Shown here: positions 22,030 to 30,909 of the stretch, piece by piece
How the letters are laid out: each line of letters begins with the position of its first letter
How positions within the stretch are numbered: position 1 is the first letter of the stretch
DNA from: JBBSTY01 sp038235385
GTDB taxonomy: Bacteria; Actinomycetota; Acidimicrobiia; Acidimicrobiales; Acidimicrobilacustridaceae
DNA: 33,201 nucleotides
Reading direction: 5' to 3'
NCBI GenBank assembly: GCA_038235385.1
Contig: JBBSTY010000023.1
Location: 1 to 33,201 of the forward strand
The notes under the pieces: generated by a model
Databases searched by the model: none
Told to the model about the DNA's origin: nothing
Seen by the model: only the letters and a program-made list of their open reading frames with translations
Made by a program: the position numbers and the translations under genes

Positions 22030-23757
22030 ATGACCACCACGGCGGCTGCGACGTTCTGTGCGACGTTGGTGGACGAATGGGTGCGCGGGGGGGTCACCGA
22101 CGCCGTGGTGTCGCCGGGGTCACGTTCCACGCCGATGGCCCTGGCGCTCGCCCAGGACGACCGGGTCCGGGTGCACGTGCACCACGACGAGCGATCGGGG
22201 GCGTTCATGGCGCTCGGGATGGCCATCGCGGCCGACCGGCCCGTCGTGGTCCTCACCACCAGCGGCACCGCAGCGGTCGAGCTCCACCCGGCGATCGTCG
22301 AGGCGCACCACGCCAAGGTCCCGCTCCTCGCCGTCACCGCCGACCGCCCTCCGGAGCTCCAGGACGTCGGCGCACCGCAGACGATCGACCAGACCCACCT
22401 CTTCGGGTCCGCCGTCCGCTGGTTCGCGCAACCGGGCGTTCCCGACGACGCCATGCATGGGCAGTGGCGCTCCATCGGCGCCGAGGCGGTGCGCCACACG
22501 ATCGACGCACCGCCCGGTCCCGTGCACCTCAACCTCGCGTTCCGGGACCCATTGGTCGGTGACGCCGGTCCGCTCCCACCCGGGCGTCCGGGCGGCGCGT
22601 CGTGGCACGGCGCGGTGGAGCCGAACGCCGATCCGAACGAGGTCGACCTGGGATCGCTCGGCGATGCCGTGGCGGGACGGTCGGGCGTCATCGTGGCCGG
22701 GGGCGGGATCGCCGATCCCGATGGTGTGCACACGTTGGCGGCACATCTGGGGTGGCCGGTGCTGGCCGATCCGCGGAGCGGTTGCCGCGTCCCCCTCGAG
22801 GCCACCATCAGCCACTTCGATGCCGTGCTCCGAAGCGCTGGTGACCGCGCGCAGCTGCGACCCGAGATCGTCCTGCGCCTGGGGACCCTCCCGGCCTCGA
22901 AGGTGCTGAGCAGGTGGTTGGTGTCCCTCGATGCGTGGCAGGTCGGCATCGAGCGCGATGGCACCCGCTTCGATCCCGATCGGAACCTCGGCGCGGTCCT
23001 GCGCGCCGAGCCCGGTGCGTTCTGTCGCGGCCTCGTCTCCGAGCTCGACCCCCCGGGTTCGCCGGGGCACCTCTACCGGGGCTGGGTCGCGGCCGATGCC
23101 GAGGCGGCCGCCGCTCTGGCCCGTGTGCTGGCTGCGTTCGAGGGCGTGTCCGAACCTGGCGTCGTGCGCGAGGTGTTCGCCGCGTTGCCCGCGGGCGCTC
23201 ACCTCGTGGTGTCGTCGTCGATGCCGATCCGTGATCTGGAGTGGTTCGCGTCCCCCCGCGGGGGCGTCGTGGTGCACGCCAACCGGGGCGCGAACGGCAT
23301 CGACGGGGTGGTCTCCACCGCGGTGGGCGTCGCCCTCGCCTCGGGACGTCCGACGGCGGTGATCGTCGGCGACATCGCCTTCCTGCACGACACCAACGCC
23401 CTCCTGGGCATCGGCGCCCGCGGCGTCGACCTCACCATCGTCGTGATCGACAACGACGGCGGTGGCATCTTCTCGTTCCTCCCGCAGGCGGGTTCGCTCC
23501 CGGCAAGCCGCTTCGAGCAGCTCTTCGGCACACCGCACGGCGTCGACCCCGGCGCCATCGCCGCGGCGCACGGCCTCGACGTCGCCCGCCTCACCGATAC
23601 CGACGACGTCGCGAGGGCGGTTGCGGCGTCGGCGGCAGGAGGCGGGGTGCAGGTGCTGGTCGCCCGCACCGATCGGACCGCCAACGTCGAGGTGCACGAC
23701 GCACTGCACCGAGCGGTCGCCGACGCCCTGGCAGCGGCGACGCCCGACCACGCCTGA
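22030..23757 (+). CDS. menD: SEPHCHC synthase
   Basis: Thiamine-diphosphate enzyme joining isochorismate and 2-oxoglutarate in the first committed step of menaquinone synthesis. 575 residues. VVSPGSRSTP (28-36) holds the conserved Ser32/Arg33; HHDERSG (51-57) holds the ThDP-activating Glu at 54; LTTSGTAAVELHPAIVEAHHAKVPLLAVTADRPPELQDVGAPQTIDQ is near-diagnostic. In the C-terminal domain SMPIRDLEWFA and HANRGANGIDGVVSTAVG bind substrate, and GDIAFLHDTNALL...DNDGGGIFSFLPQ is the ThDP/metal segment. Convergent with menF (7 bp between stops). Confidence 0.97.
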   Translation: MTTTAAATFCATLVDEWVRGGVTDAVVSPGSRSTPMALALAQDDRVRVHVHHDERSGAFMALGMAIAADRPVVVLTTSGTAAVELHPAIVEAHHAKVPLLAVTADRPPELQDVGAPQTIDQTHLFGSAVRWFAQPGVPDDAMHGQWRSIGAEAVRHTIDAPPGPVHLNLAFRDPLVGDAGPLPPGRPGGASWHGAVEPNADPNEVDLGSLGDAVAGRSGVIVAGGGIADPDGVHTLAAHLGWPVLADPRSGCRVPLEATISHFDAVLRSAGDRAQLRPEIVLRLGTLPASKVLSRWLVSLDAWQVGIERDGTRFDPDRNLGAVLRAEPGAFCRGLVSELDPPGSPGHLYRGWVAADAEAAAALARVLAAFEGVSEPGVVREVFAALPAGAHLVVSSSMPIRDLEWFASPRGGVVVHANRGANGIDGVVSTAVGVALASGRPTAVIVGDIAFLHDTNALLGIGARGVDLTIVVIDNDGGGIFSFLPQAGSLPASRFEQLFGTPHGVDPGAIAAAHGLDVARLTDTDDVARAVAASAAGGGVQVLVARTDRTANVEVHDALHRAVADALAAATPDHA

Positions 23758-23764
23758 GCGCGGA

Positions 23765-25114
23765 TCAGGGACGGATGATCGCCGCGAGCACGGCTTGGAG
23801 CTTGGCCTGGGTCTCGGTCAGCTCGGCGGCGGGGTCGGAGTCGGGCACCACACCCACCCCGGCGAACAGGCGGGCGGTGGGGCCGTCGAGGATCGCCCCA
23901 CGCAGGCCGACGGCCCATTCGCCGTCGCCGGTCGCATCGACCCACCCGACCGGGCCGGCGTAGGGACCCCGGTCGAGGTCCTCGTAGCGGTCGATGAGCG
24001 CCAAGGCCGCCTCCCGCGGTGAACCGCACACCGCCGGCGTGGGGTGCAGCGCGGTCATGAGCTCGATCGCCGTGGCCGGGGGGGACGAGAGGCGGCCTTC
24101 GACGAAGGTGGCCAGGTGCGAGACGTTGGCCATGGCCACGATCGAGGGCTCGGCCTCCTCGTCGATGTAGGAGCAGTAGCGGAGCAGCGTGTCGTGGACC
24201 ATGTCGATCGTGATGCGGTGCTCCTCGCGGTCCTTCGCCGACGCCAGCAGGGCGGCGGCCAGGCGTGCGTCGGTGGTGGGATCGGCGCTTCGAGGGGTCG
24301 TGCCCGCCATCGGGTGGGAGCGCACGTTGTCGCCGAGGCGCGACACCAGCAGCTCGGGCGTGGCGCCGACGAACCCGTCGACCGCGTACAGGTAGCAGGA
24401 CGGGTAGGCCCGTCGGAGCCGATCGAGGATGGCCAGCCGAGGCAGGTCGCTGTCGGCCTGCACGACGACCTCACGAGCCAGGACCACCTTGGCGGCCACG
24501 CCGTCACGGAGCTCGTTGCGGGCCTGCTCGACGGCCCGACACCACTCGACCGGTGGTCGCGCCGACGAGATGCGCATGTCGGTGATCGCCGACACGGCAT
24601 CGATGGTCGGTGCGGTCGGCGGGCGGGAGCCGAGGGCGCGTTGCAGCAGGGTGTCGCGCAGCTCGTCGTGTCGGCTCGCCGGTGCGTCGCGGTCGACGAT
24701 GGTGGTGACCCAGCGGGTGCCGTCGGCGGCTCGTCCGACGGTGATGCGGGACACGATCAGCGATGCCGGTGCGGTGGGGTCGAAGGGCAACGCGCCGATC
24801 GCCACCGGACCCGTGCCCGGCCGACGAACCTCGTCCTCGGTCTCGATCTCGGCGAGGGCCGAGACGACGCCCGACGCGCCGTCGGGTGCCGTGCGGCGAA
24901 GCGGGAGGCGCTCGGCGAAGGGATCGATGCCGGCGAGGCCGGTGCGGTCACGTTCGAAGATCGTCCCGGCCGAACCCGCCAGCGTCAGGAGATCGACGTC
25001 GACATCCAGGCGCGAGGTGCGGGCCGACCAACGGCTGGGATCGAACGCTGCGGCGGCGTCGTCGGCGTGGAGCCCGGTGCGCTCGTCGCCCTGATCGGCG
25101 AGGCGCGCGGTCAT
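23765..25114 (-). CDS. menF: Isochorismate synthase
   Basis: Converts chorismate to isochorismate for MenD. 449 residues of the menaquinone/siderophore/tryptophan chorismate-enzyme family. The catalytic half contains AAKVVLAREV (general-base Lys region), YAVDGFVGATPELLVSRLGDNVRSHPMAGT, EEHRITIDMVHDTL, LHPTPAVCGSPREAALALI, and GLRGAILDGPTARLFAGVGVVPDSDPAAELTETQAKLQAVL with the magnesium-binding glutamates. EntC- or salicylate-type enzymes share these motifs, but placement with menD and menG makes MenF the best name. ATG 25114 overlaps the menG stop by 4 bp (ATGA), so the two are translationally coupled. Confidence 0.93.
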   Translation of the reverse strand: MTARLADQGDERTGLHADDAAAAFDPSRWSARTSRLDVDVDLLTLAGSAGTIFERDRTGLAGIDPFAERLPLRRTAPDGASGVVSALAEIETEDEVRRPGTGPVAIGALPFDPTAPASLIVSRITVGRAADGTRWVTTIVDRDAPASRHDELRDTLLQRALGSRPPTAPTIDAVSAITDMRISSARPPVEWCRAVEQARNELRDGVAAKVVLAREVVVQADSDLPRLAILDRLRRAYPSCYLYAVDGFVGATPELLVSRLGDNVRSHPMAGTTPRSADPTTDARLAAALLASAKDREEHRITIDMVHDTLLRYCSYIDEEAEPSIVAMANVSHLATFVEGRLSSPPATAIELMTALHPTPAVCGSPREAALALIDRYEDLDRGPYAGPVGWVDATGDGEWAVGLRGAILDGPTARLFAGVGVVPDSDPAAELTETQAKLQAVLAAIIRP

Positions 25115-25854
25115 CGCCAGTGCGCCGGCCCGGGTGCATCGCCGGGGGAGCGGGTGGCCGTGATGAGTTGGGCGATGCCGGTGGAGAGCAACGTGCGCTC
25201 GACCGACTCGAAGCCCGCGGAACGGAGCGACTCGAGCATCTGGTCCGGTGGGGGGAGGTAGGCGACCGACTTGGGCAGGTAGCGGTAGGAGGCGGCGTCC
25301 GACAGCAGGCCACCGATGATCGGGACGACTTTGCCGAAGTAGATGCCGTGGCCCCAACGCAGGGCCGGGTTCGCCGGTTCGGCGACCTCGAGGAAGGCGA
25401 TGCGCCCGAACGGTCGGACGATCCGGGCGACCTCGTCGAAGAACGGGTCGAGCGCACGGAAGTTCCGGAGGGCGAAGCCGCAGGTGACCCCGTCCATGCT
25501 GGCGTCGGCGATCGGGAGGCGAAGCGCATCGGCCTGGGCCAGGGGTGCCTCGGTGCGGGCTGCGGCGAGCATGCCGAACGACAGGTCGAACCCGATCGGT
25601 TCGAGGCCGTGGTCCTGGAGCTCACGGCAGAAGTCGCCGGTTCCCGATGCCAGATCGGCCACCACCGATCCGCGGCCGAGGCGCAGCTCCCGGATCGTGC
25701 GTCGACGCCACCCGACGTCCATGCGGAACGTCATGATGCGGTTCACCAGGTCGTAGCGCGGCGCGATCGTGTCGAACAGCTGGCGGACCGCGGCGACCTT
25801 CTCCTCGCCCTCGGGCAACGTCTCGGCCACGGGGGGATCAGCGGGGATGGTCAC
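25111..25854 (-). CDS. menG: Demethylmenaquinone methyltransferase (UbiE/MenG)
   Basis: SAM-dependent C-methyltransferase for the last step of menaquinone synthesis. 247 residues from GTG 25854. FDTIAPRYDLVNRIMTFRMDVGWRRRTIREL is the UbiE signature; VVADLASGTGDFCREL is the SAM-binding motif I; GFDLSFGMLAAAR motif II; VTCGFALRNFRALDPFFDEVARIVRPFGRIAFLEVAEP the second UbiE signature. TATGGT ends 6 nt before the GTG, fitting a leaderless mRNA that also carries menF. Confidence 0.96.
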   Translation of the reverse strand: MTIPADPPVAETLPEGEEKVAAVRQLFDTIAPRYDLVNRIMTFRMDVGWRRRTIRELRLGRGSVVADLASGTGDFCRELQDHGLEPIGFDLSFGMLAAARTEAPLAQADALRLPIADASMDGVTCGFALRNFRALDPFFDEVARIVRPFGRIAFLEVAEPANPALRWGHGIYFGKVVPIIGGLLSDAASYRYLPKSVAYLPPPDQMLESLRSAGFESVERTLLSTGIAQLITATRSPGDAPGPAHWR

Positions 25855-25860
25855 GGGTCA

Positions 25861-25866
25861 ACCATA
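25861..25866 (-). promoter_or_regulatory. -10 hexamer for leaderless menG-menF transcript
   Basis: TATGGT on the minus strand, 6 nt before the GTG at 25854. Confidence 0.5.
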
Positions 25867-25943
25867 CGGTCGCGGTCCGTACCGGTGGCAAGGCGGACCA
25901 CGTGGTGTCCGTGTCCGATCGGTCGGAGCGGGGAGGCGGGCGG

Positions 25944-25949
25944 TACCCT
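25944..25949 (+). promoter_or_regulatory. -10 hexamer for leaderless site-2 protease transcript
   Basis: TACCCT ends 6 nt before the ATG at 25956. menG diverges from it across 101 bp. Confidence 0.5.
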
Positions 25950-25955
25950 GACCTG

Positions 25956-27146
25956 ATGGCGAAGCGACCCCTCTTCAGCGTCGCAGGCATCCCGGTGAGC
26001 ATCCATCCCGCCTTCTTCGCCGTCATCCTGGTGCTCGGGCTGGTCTACCTGGCCACACCCTTGTACCTCGTCACCTGGGTGCTGATCGCCACCGCGTCGA
26101 TCCTGCTCCACGAGTTCGGCCACGCCATCGCGTTCCGGATCTTCGGACTCAACCCGAGCGTGGCGTTGGTCGGGTTCGGTGGGCTCACGTCGGCCGACGA
26201 CTCCGAATCCACCGAGGAGTTCACGCCGGCACGCCACATCGTCGTGAGCCTGGCCGGACCCCTCTCGGCGTTGGTGCTGTTCGGGCTCCCGGCGCTGCTG
26301 GTCGCGCAGGCCAACGGGTTCGACCCGTGGTTGTCGCTGAGCATGCGCCGATCGATCGCCCCGGCCGAGATCATCCTGGGCCAGATCATCTACATCAACG
26401 TCGGGTGGTCGCTGCTCAACCTGCTCCCGGTCCTGCCGCTCGACGGCGGCAACGTGGTGGCGGCGGTCTTCGAGATCTTCGCTCGCGACAAGGGGCGACG
26501 GATCGCCAACATCATCTCGATCGTGATCGCGGTCATCGCATCGATCTGGGCGGTGTCGCTCGGCTACGCCCTCGCACCGATCATGGCGATCTTCCTCATC
26601 GGCCTCAACGCCACCGACCTCTCCAAGTCGCGTGGTGTCGAGGTCGATCGGGCCTACAGCGAAGCTCTCCGGTCGTTGATCGACTACGACCCCGTGAACG
26701 CCGAGCACCTCGCCCGCCGCGCCCTCGCCAGCCACCCGCGGGCCGAGCAGGCCGGGTGGGGAACCGAGCTCGTCGCCTGGGCCCGCCTGGCCCAGGGCGA
26801 CCCCGCCAGCGCGCAGCACCTCGTGGTCACCATGTCCGAGGGTGGGGCGCCGAGCGCGTCGATCCGGGGTGCGCTCGCGCTGGCGTCCGGTCGGACCGAT
26901 GAGGGCGTGGCCACCCTCGCCTGGGCGTTCGTCCACGATCCGGTGGTCGGGGCCAAGGCGCTGGCGGCGATCGCCGTCGCCCAGGGCGGCCAGATCGACG
27001 CGGTCGTTCGGGAGCTCGCCCTGATGGGCCAGCCCGGCCTCGCCGCCGCCGGTGCCCTCCGGGATCTTCTGGCGTACTGCGGCCACGTCAGCGACGCCCA
27101 CCGTGTCGACCTCGTCCTCACCGCCGGCGCCCGACCTCCGGTCTGA
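25956..27146 (+). CDS. Site-2 protease-family (M50) membrane metalloprotease with helical C-terminal domain
   Basis: Intramembrane zinc protease of the M50 family. 396 residues from ATG 25956. The zinc site is LLHEFGHA (H52, E53, H56) within the second helix, and the third ligand lies in NLLPVLPLDGGNV (D164). About six membrane helices occupy the first 210 residues, including a late hydrophobic pair (IISIVIAVIASIWAVSLGYALAPIMAIFLIG). There is no PDZ or CBS domain. From about residue 215 the chain is soluble and alanine-rich with paired helices (YSEALRSLIDYDPVNAEHLARRALASHPRAEQA...), resembling TPR-like repeats and possibly a partner-binding domain. The substrate is unknown. Confidence 0.88.
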   Translation: MAKRPLFSVAGIPVSIHPAFFAVILVLGLVYLATPLYLVTWVLIATASILLHEFGHAIAFRIFGLNPSVALVGFGGLTSADDSESTEEFTPARHIVVSLAGPLSALVLFGLPALLVAQANGFDPWLSLSMRRSIAPAEIILGQIIYINVGWSLLNLLPVLPLDGGNVVAAVFEIFARDKGRRIANIISIVIAVIASIWAVSLGYALAPIMAIFLIGLNATDLSKSRGVEVDRAYSEALRSLIDYDPVNAEHLARRALASHPRAEQAGWGTELVAWARLAQGDPASAQHLVVTMSEGGAPSASIRGALALASGRTDEGVATLAWAFVHDPVVGAKALAAIAVAQGGQIDAVVRELALMGQPGLAAAGALRDLLAYCGHVSDAHRVDLVLTAGARPPV

Positions 27147-27167
27147 GCCGGCCCGGCCATCGCCGGC
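27147..27167. terminator. Hairpin between two convergent genes
   Basis: GCCGGC at 27147-27152 and again at 27162-27167; each is self-complementary, so the pair forms a 6-bp stem with a 9-nt loop in the 33-bp space between the protease and acyl-CoA synthetase stops. A bidirectional terminator is possible. Confidence 0.3.
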
Positions 27168-27179
27168 GTCGTACCCCGG

Positions 27180-28817
27180 TCAGGCGTCGATCACCTGCTC
27201 GCGCGCCCAGCGGTAGTCGGCCTTGCCCGCCGGGCTGCGCAGCACGCGATCCACGTACCGGATCGCCTTGGGCAGCTTGTAGCGGGCCACGTGCTTCTCG
27301 CACTCCTCGATCAGCTCCTCGTCGGAGACCTCGAAGCCCTCGCGCACCTGGACGACGGCGACCACCTCGCTGCCCCAACGCTCGCTCGGCCGACCGGCGA
27401 CGACGACGTCGTACACGGCGGGGTGGTGGGAGAGCGCGGCCTCGACCTCCTCGGCGAAGATCTTCTCGCCGCCCGAGTTGATGGTGACCGAGTCACGCCC
27501 GTAGAGCTCGAGCAGCCCGTCGGTGGTGATGCGGGCGCGGTCGCCGGGCACCGAGTAGCGGACCCCGTCGATGACCGGGAACGTCTTGGTGGTCTTGGCC
27601 TCGTCGCCGAGGTAGCCGAGCGGGACCCGACCCTGTTGCGCCAACCATCCGGTCTCGTCGTCGCCGGGAGGGATCACCCTCGAGAGGTCGTCGCTCACGA
27701 TGCACATGCCCACGCCGGGGGTAAACGTGCCGGTGCTCGCTTCGGACCCTGCACCGCTGATCTGGGTGCCCTGCTGGCCCGTCTCGGAGGCGCCGAGCCC
27801 GTCCATGATGCCCATGCTCGGGAGCGCTCGGAGGAACTGCTCCTTGACGCCGGCGCTGAGCGCGGCGCCGCCGGACACGAGCATCAGCATCTGCGACAGG
27901 TCGTACTCGCCCCGGTCGAGCTCGTCGAGCAGCGGCCGACCGAACGCGTCGCCGACGATGAGCACGATGTTGACGCCTTCGGACTGGCAGGTCGACCACA
28001 CATCGGCGGCGTCGAGGCTCTCGACGTTGGCGGGCAGCACGATCGTGTTCCCACCGGTGAGCGCGTTGAACGCCAACCAATGGGCCGCACCGTGCATGAA
28101 CGGTGCCGACGGCATGAGCTTCGCCCCCCCGGTGCGGGCGGTCTCGACGATCTCGTCGAGGCTCGACCACTCCTCGCCGGTGCCGAGCTGACGACCCCCG
28201 AGCGCCGCCGGGAAGATGTCGGCCTGGCGCCACAGCACGCCCTTGGGCATCCCCGTCGTGCCGCCGGTGTAGAGGATGTAGAGGTCGTCGGGGCTGCGGG
28301 TGAGCACGGGCGCGGTGTCGTCCACCGACGCGAGCGCGTCCTCGTACCAGGTGGCGCCGTCCAGCAGTGCGTTGCCGGAACGGTCCGGGACCTGCAGGAG
28401 GATCCGGAGGTTCGGGAGGTCGGCGAGCACACCCTCGAGCCGGGGAGCGAACGCCGAGTGGTAGATGATCGCCCGGGCGTCGGAGTCGTCGAGCAGGTAG
28501 CGCAGCTCCTCCTCCACGTAGCGGTAGTTGACGTTGAAGGGCGCCACGCGGGCCTTGTACGAGCCCACCATGCCTTCGAGGTACTCCGGGCCGTTGTGCA
28601 GGTAGAGGGCCAGGTGGTCCTGACCCGACTGCCAGCCGGCGAGGGCATCACGCTCGGCGCGAACGGTGCACCCGGCGTCGATCAGGTAGTTCGCCAGCCG
28701 CCGCGTACGTGCCGCCAGCTGCGCGTAGGTCACCCGTCCATCGGCGTGCACGATCGCATCCCGGTCCGGGATGGCGGCGGCCACGGCTTCGTTGATCTCG
28801 GCGAGGTTGAACTCCAT
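27180..28817 (-). CDS. FadD19-like acyl-CoA synthetase
   Basis: ANL-superfamily ligase that makes acyl-CoA from a carboxylic acid via an acyl-adenylate. 545 residues. LYTGGTTGMPKGVLWRQADI (182-201) is the phosphate-binding loop and the part most like the mycobacterial FadD19/FadD17 group, which act on sterol side chains. NVNYRYVEEELRYLLDDSDA, SETGQQGT, YSVPGDRARI, TINSGGEKIFAEEVEAAL and the C-terminal RSPAGKADYRW (catalytic Lys 532) follow the same pattern. Sterol catabolism here is an inference from similarity; no other cho or hsa genes are in the window. TACGAT ends 6 nt before the ATG at 28817. Confidence 0.88.
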   Translation of the reverse strand: MEFNLAEINEAVAAAIPDRDAIVHADGRVTYAQLAARTRRLANYLIDAGCTVRAERDALAGWQSGQDHLALYLHNGPEYLEGMVGSYKARVAPFNVNYRYVEEELRYLLDDSDARAIIYHSAFAPRLEGVLADLPNLRILLQVPDRSGNALLDGATWYEDALASVDDTAPVLTRSPDDLYILYTGGTTGMPKGVLWRQADIFPAALGGRQLGTGEEWSSLDEIVETARTGGAKLMPSAPFMHGAAHWLAFNALTGGNTIVLPANVESLDAADVWSTCQSEGVNIVLIVGDAFGRPLLDELDRGEYDLSQMLMLVSGGAALSAGVKEQFLRALPSMGIMDGLGASETGQQGTQISGAGSEASTGTFTPGVGMCIVSDDLSRVIPPGDDETGWLAQQGRVPLGYLGDEAKTTKTFPVIDGVRYSVPGDRARITTDGLLELYGRDSVTINSGGEKIFAEEVEAALSHHPAVYDVVVAGRPSERWGSEVVAVVQVREGFEVSDEELIEECEKHVARYKLPKAIRYVDRVLRSPAGKADYRWAREQVIDA

Positions 28818-28823
28818 GGCGGG

Positions 28824-28829
28824 ATCGTA
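28824..28829 (-). promoter_or_regulatory. -10 hexamer for leaderless acyl-CoA synthetase transcript
   Basis: TACGAT on the minus strand, 6 nt before the ATG at 28817. Confidence 0.5.
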
Positions 28830-28859
28830 GGAGTTCCTGTGTCCGACGGCATATCAGCA

Positions 28860-28875
28860 CCGACCCGGTGGTCGG
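28860..28875 (-). terminator. Hairpin after the TAP-type hydrolase gene
   Basis: CCGACC and GGTCGG pair around a CGGT loop, 12 nt beyond the hydrolase stop on the minus strand. No T-run follows. Confidence 0.4.
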
Positions 28876-28887
28876 CGTGTCGAGGGC

Positions 28888-30447
28888 TCAGGAGGCGCCC
28901 GGGCACTCGGTTCCGGGCGCAGGAGCGACCAGGTCGACGAGGTAGCGCTGCACGACGTCGCGGACGCACGCGTCGGCGTTGAAGCTCGTGTGGCCGGTGC
29001 CGCGGTAGGTCAGCAGCACGCCCGAGTCGAGCTGCCCGGCGACGCGCTGGGCCGCCTCGAACGGCGTGGCGGCGTCGCCGGTGTTGCCGACCACGAGGAT
29101 GGGCGGAGACCCGACTGCCGTCACCTCGGTCGGCGCCCCCGTGACCGGCGCCGCCCAGTAGGCGCACGGCGCCATCTCGGCGGCGACCGCCGCACCGAAC
29201 CGAGGAGCGGCCTTCGCCAGGCGTTCGGTCATGGCCCGGTACTCCGACGCCCCGGTCGGGTGCGGGTTGTCGGTGCACACCACCGCGGCGTACTCGCTGT
29301 AGCTGGTGCTGGCGAAGTAGAGCTCGGCCAACCGGTGCAGCGGCGCTCCATCCCCCTGCTCCGCCGACCCGAGCGCGGCGATGAAGGTCCTGCCGCGCGC
29401 CTCGTCGTACGCCGAGCTGAGCGCGGCGTAGGCCAACGCGGTCGGCCCGACGACATCGCCACCGGGCACCACGAGGGGTGCGGACTCGACGATGGCGGCG
29501 ACGTGCTCGTAGGACTCGGCCGGGTCGGTCACGGGGCAGGTCCCCGACGCCACGCACCGATCGAACGACTCGGTGATCGAGCGCTCGAACCCCACCGCCT
29601 GGTCGGTGAGCAGCTCCTCGAGGTCCTGGGTCGGATCGACCACCCCATCGAGGGTCATGGCCCGGACGTGCTCGGGGAACAGGTCGAGGTAGCGGAGACC
29701 GAGGATCGTGCCGTACGAGAAGCCGAGGTAGCTCAAGGTCTCGTCGCCGACCGCGCGGCGCAGCCGGTCCAGGTCGCGAGCGGTGGCGTCGGTGGCCACC
29801 TGCTCGAGTCGATCGCCGGAGTCGGCGGCGCACCGGTCGGCGACCGCCTCGGCGACCTCGTCGAACGCGCCCTGTTCGGCGTCGTCGTCGGGGCTCCAGT
29901 CCAGCGACCGCAGCTCCTCGACCCGGTCGTTGCACGAGATGGGCTCGCTGGCGCCGACGCCCCGGGGGTCCCACGACACGATGTCGAAGTACTGGTTGAG
30001 CGTTCGATCGACGGGGGTGGCCCGCACGTAGTCGACACCGGATCCGCCCGGCCCGCCCGGGTTCACGAAGAGCGATCCGATCCGGTCCGGACCGGTGGCC
30101 CGTCGTCGGATGACCGAGAGCGCCACCGTCGGACCCTCCGGGTCGGCGTAGTCGGCGGGGACCTCGTAGGTGGCGCAGTCCTGGCCGGTGCCGCACGCCT
30201 CCCACCCGATGGGGGCCACGTCGCGGTCGTCGGACCGGTCGGTGTCGGTGCCCGGCGCGGTGCCCGGCTCGGTGTCGGGAGCGTCCGGGGATGCGGCAGG
30301 GTTCGAGCCGGCGGAGGACGCGGGCGGGTCGGTGCGCTCGACGGTCGGCGCCGCCGAACATGCGGCCGACAGGACGAGCACCAGCACCGCGGCCAACGCC
30401 GCGAGGGTCCGAACCGATCGGTTCCGGCTCGGAGGCGCGACGGGCAT
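28888..30447 (-). CDS. Secreted TAP-like alpha/beta-hydrolase, probable lipoprotein
   Basis: 519 residues of the tripeptidyl-aminopeptidase/SCO7095-like family, which cleave short peptides or esters outside the membrane. The N-terminus is a signal peptide (RNRSVRTLAALAAVLVLVLSAAC) with a candidate lipid-modified C30; the -3 residue is Ser rather than Leu, so lipidation is likely but not certain. A Ser/Pro/Asp-rich linker runs to about 75. Then GSLFVNPGGPGGSGVDYV (oxyanion hole), DIVSWDPRGVGAS, nucleophile GFSYGTILG, and the C-terminal TAP domain with ILVVGNTGDAATPFEAA (Asp) and YRGTGHTSFN (His). Six or more Cys could make disulfides. TAGCAT ends 6 nt before the ATG. Confidence 0.9.
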   Translation of the reverse strand: MPVAPPSRNRSVRTLAALAAVLVLVLSAACSAAPTVERTDPPASSAGSNPAASPDAPDTEPGTAPGTDTDRSDDRDVAPIGWEACGTGQDCATYEVPADYADPEGPTVALSVIRRRATGPDRIGSLFVNPGGPGGSGVDYVRATPVDRTLNQYFDIVSWDPRGVGASEPISCNDRVEELRSLDWSPDDDAEQGAFDEVAEAVADRCAADSGDRLEQVATDATARDLDRLRRAVGDETLSYLGFSYGTILGLRYLDLFPEHVRAMTLDGVVDPTQDLEELLTDQAVGFERSITESFDRCVASGTCPVTDPAESYEHVAAIVESAPLVVPGGDVVGPTALAYAALSSAYDEARGRTFIAALGSAEQGDGAPLHRLAELYFASTSYSEYAAVVCTDNPHPTGASEYRAMTERLAKAAPRFGAAVAAEMAPCAYWAAPVTGAPTEVTAVGSPPILVVGNTGDAATPFEAAQRVAGQLDSGVLLTYRGTGHTSFNADACVRDVVQRYLVDLVAPAPGTECPGAS

Positions 30448-30453
30448 CGGGGC

Positions 30454-30459
30454 ATGCTA
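30454..30459 (-). promoter_or_regulatory. -10 hexamer for leaderless TAP-type hydrolase transcript
   Basis: TAGCAT on the minus strand, 6 nt before the ATG at 30447. Confidence 0.5.
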
Positions 30460-30536
30460 ACGGCGGCGCGACCGACCACCGGGTCGCCATCGGCACCGTC
30501 CGCGGCCGGCTCGACCCACCACGCGGTGCGTTGCGC

Positions 30537-30908
30537 TCAGGTGAACCAGACTCGGACGTAGTCTCGGGCTGACGGGTTGCGCAGGAACAGGATGATCGCC
30601 GGCGGGACGACGAGCAGCAGCAGGAAATCTGGCGTCAGCAACAGCGAGGGGCGGTGGACGGCATCGTCGATGATCGGAACGAGGCTGGTGGCGGCGACGC
30701 CGATCGCCAGGAGGTAGGCCCAGGTCGCTTCGTTGGAGATCCCGTAGGCCGCGAACGCGCTCGCCAGCCCGAACACCACCGGCCAGGGCGAGGGCTCGCC
30801 CTCGACGATCATGCGGACGAACGGGTAGACGGCCCAGAAGTACAGCGCCAGCTGCGCCCACAGGAGCGAGCGTGGCTGCGAGTCGTTCACCAACCGGCGG
30901 GTCTCCAT
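30537..30908 (-). CDS. Small membrane protein of unknown function
   Basis: 123 residues, not recognised. Three or four hydrophobic segments: LWAQLALYFWAVYPFVRMIV, WPVVFGLASAFAAYGI, TWAYLLAIGVAATSLVPII and FLLLLVVPPAIILFL, with a basic C-terminal end RNPSARDYVRVWF. The ATG at 30908-30906 has CAGACT ending 7 nt upstream, fitting a leaderless mRNA. Its start codon overlaps, on the other strand, the ATG of the nucleotidyltransferase gene. A function tied to that neighbour is possible but not shown. Confidence 0.75.
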   Translation of the reverse strand: METRRLVNDSQPRSLLWAQLALYFWAVYPFVRMIVEGEPSPWPVVFGLASAFAAYGISNEATWAYLLAIGVAATSLVPIIDDAVHRPSLLLTPDFLLLLVVPPAIILFLRNPSARDYVRVWFT

Positions 30909-30909
30909 G
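30906..30909. other. Shared, opposed start codons (CATG within CCATGG)
   Basis: The palindrome CCATGG at 30905-30910 gives ATG on both strands: 30907-30909 for the nucleotidyltransferase gene and 30908-30906 for the small membrane protein. The two coding regions overlap head to head by 2 bp, so each promoter must lie within the other gene. Confidence 0.6.
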
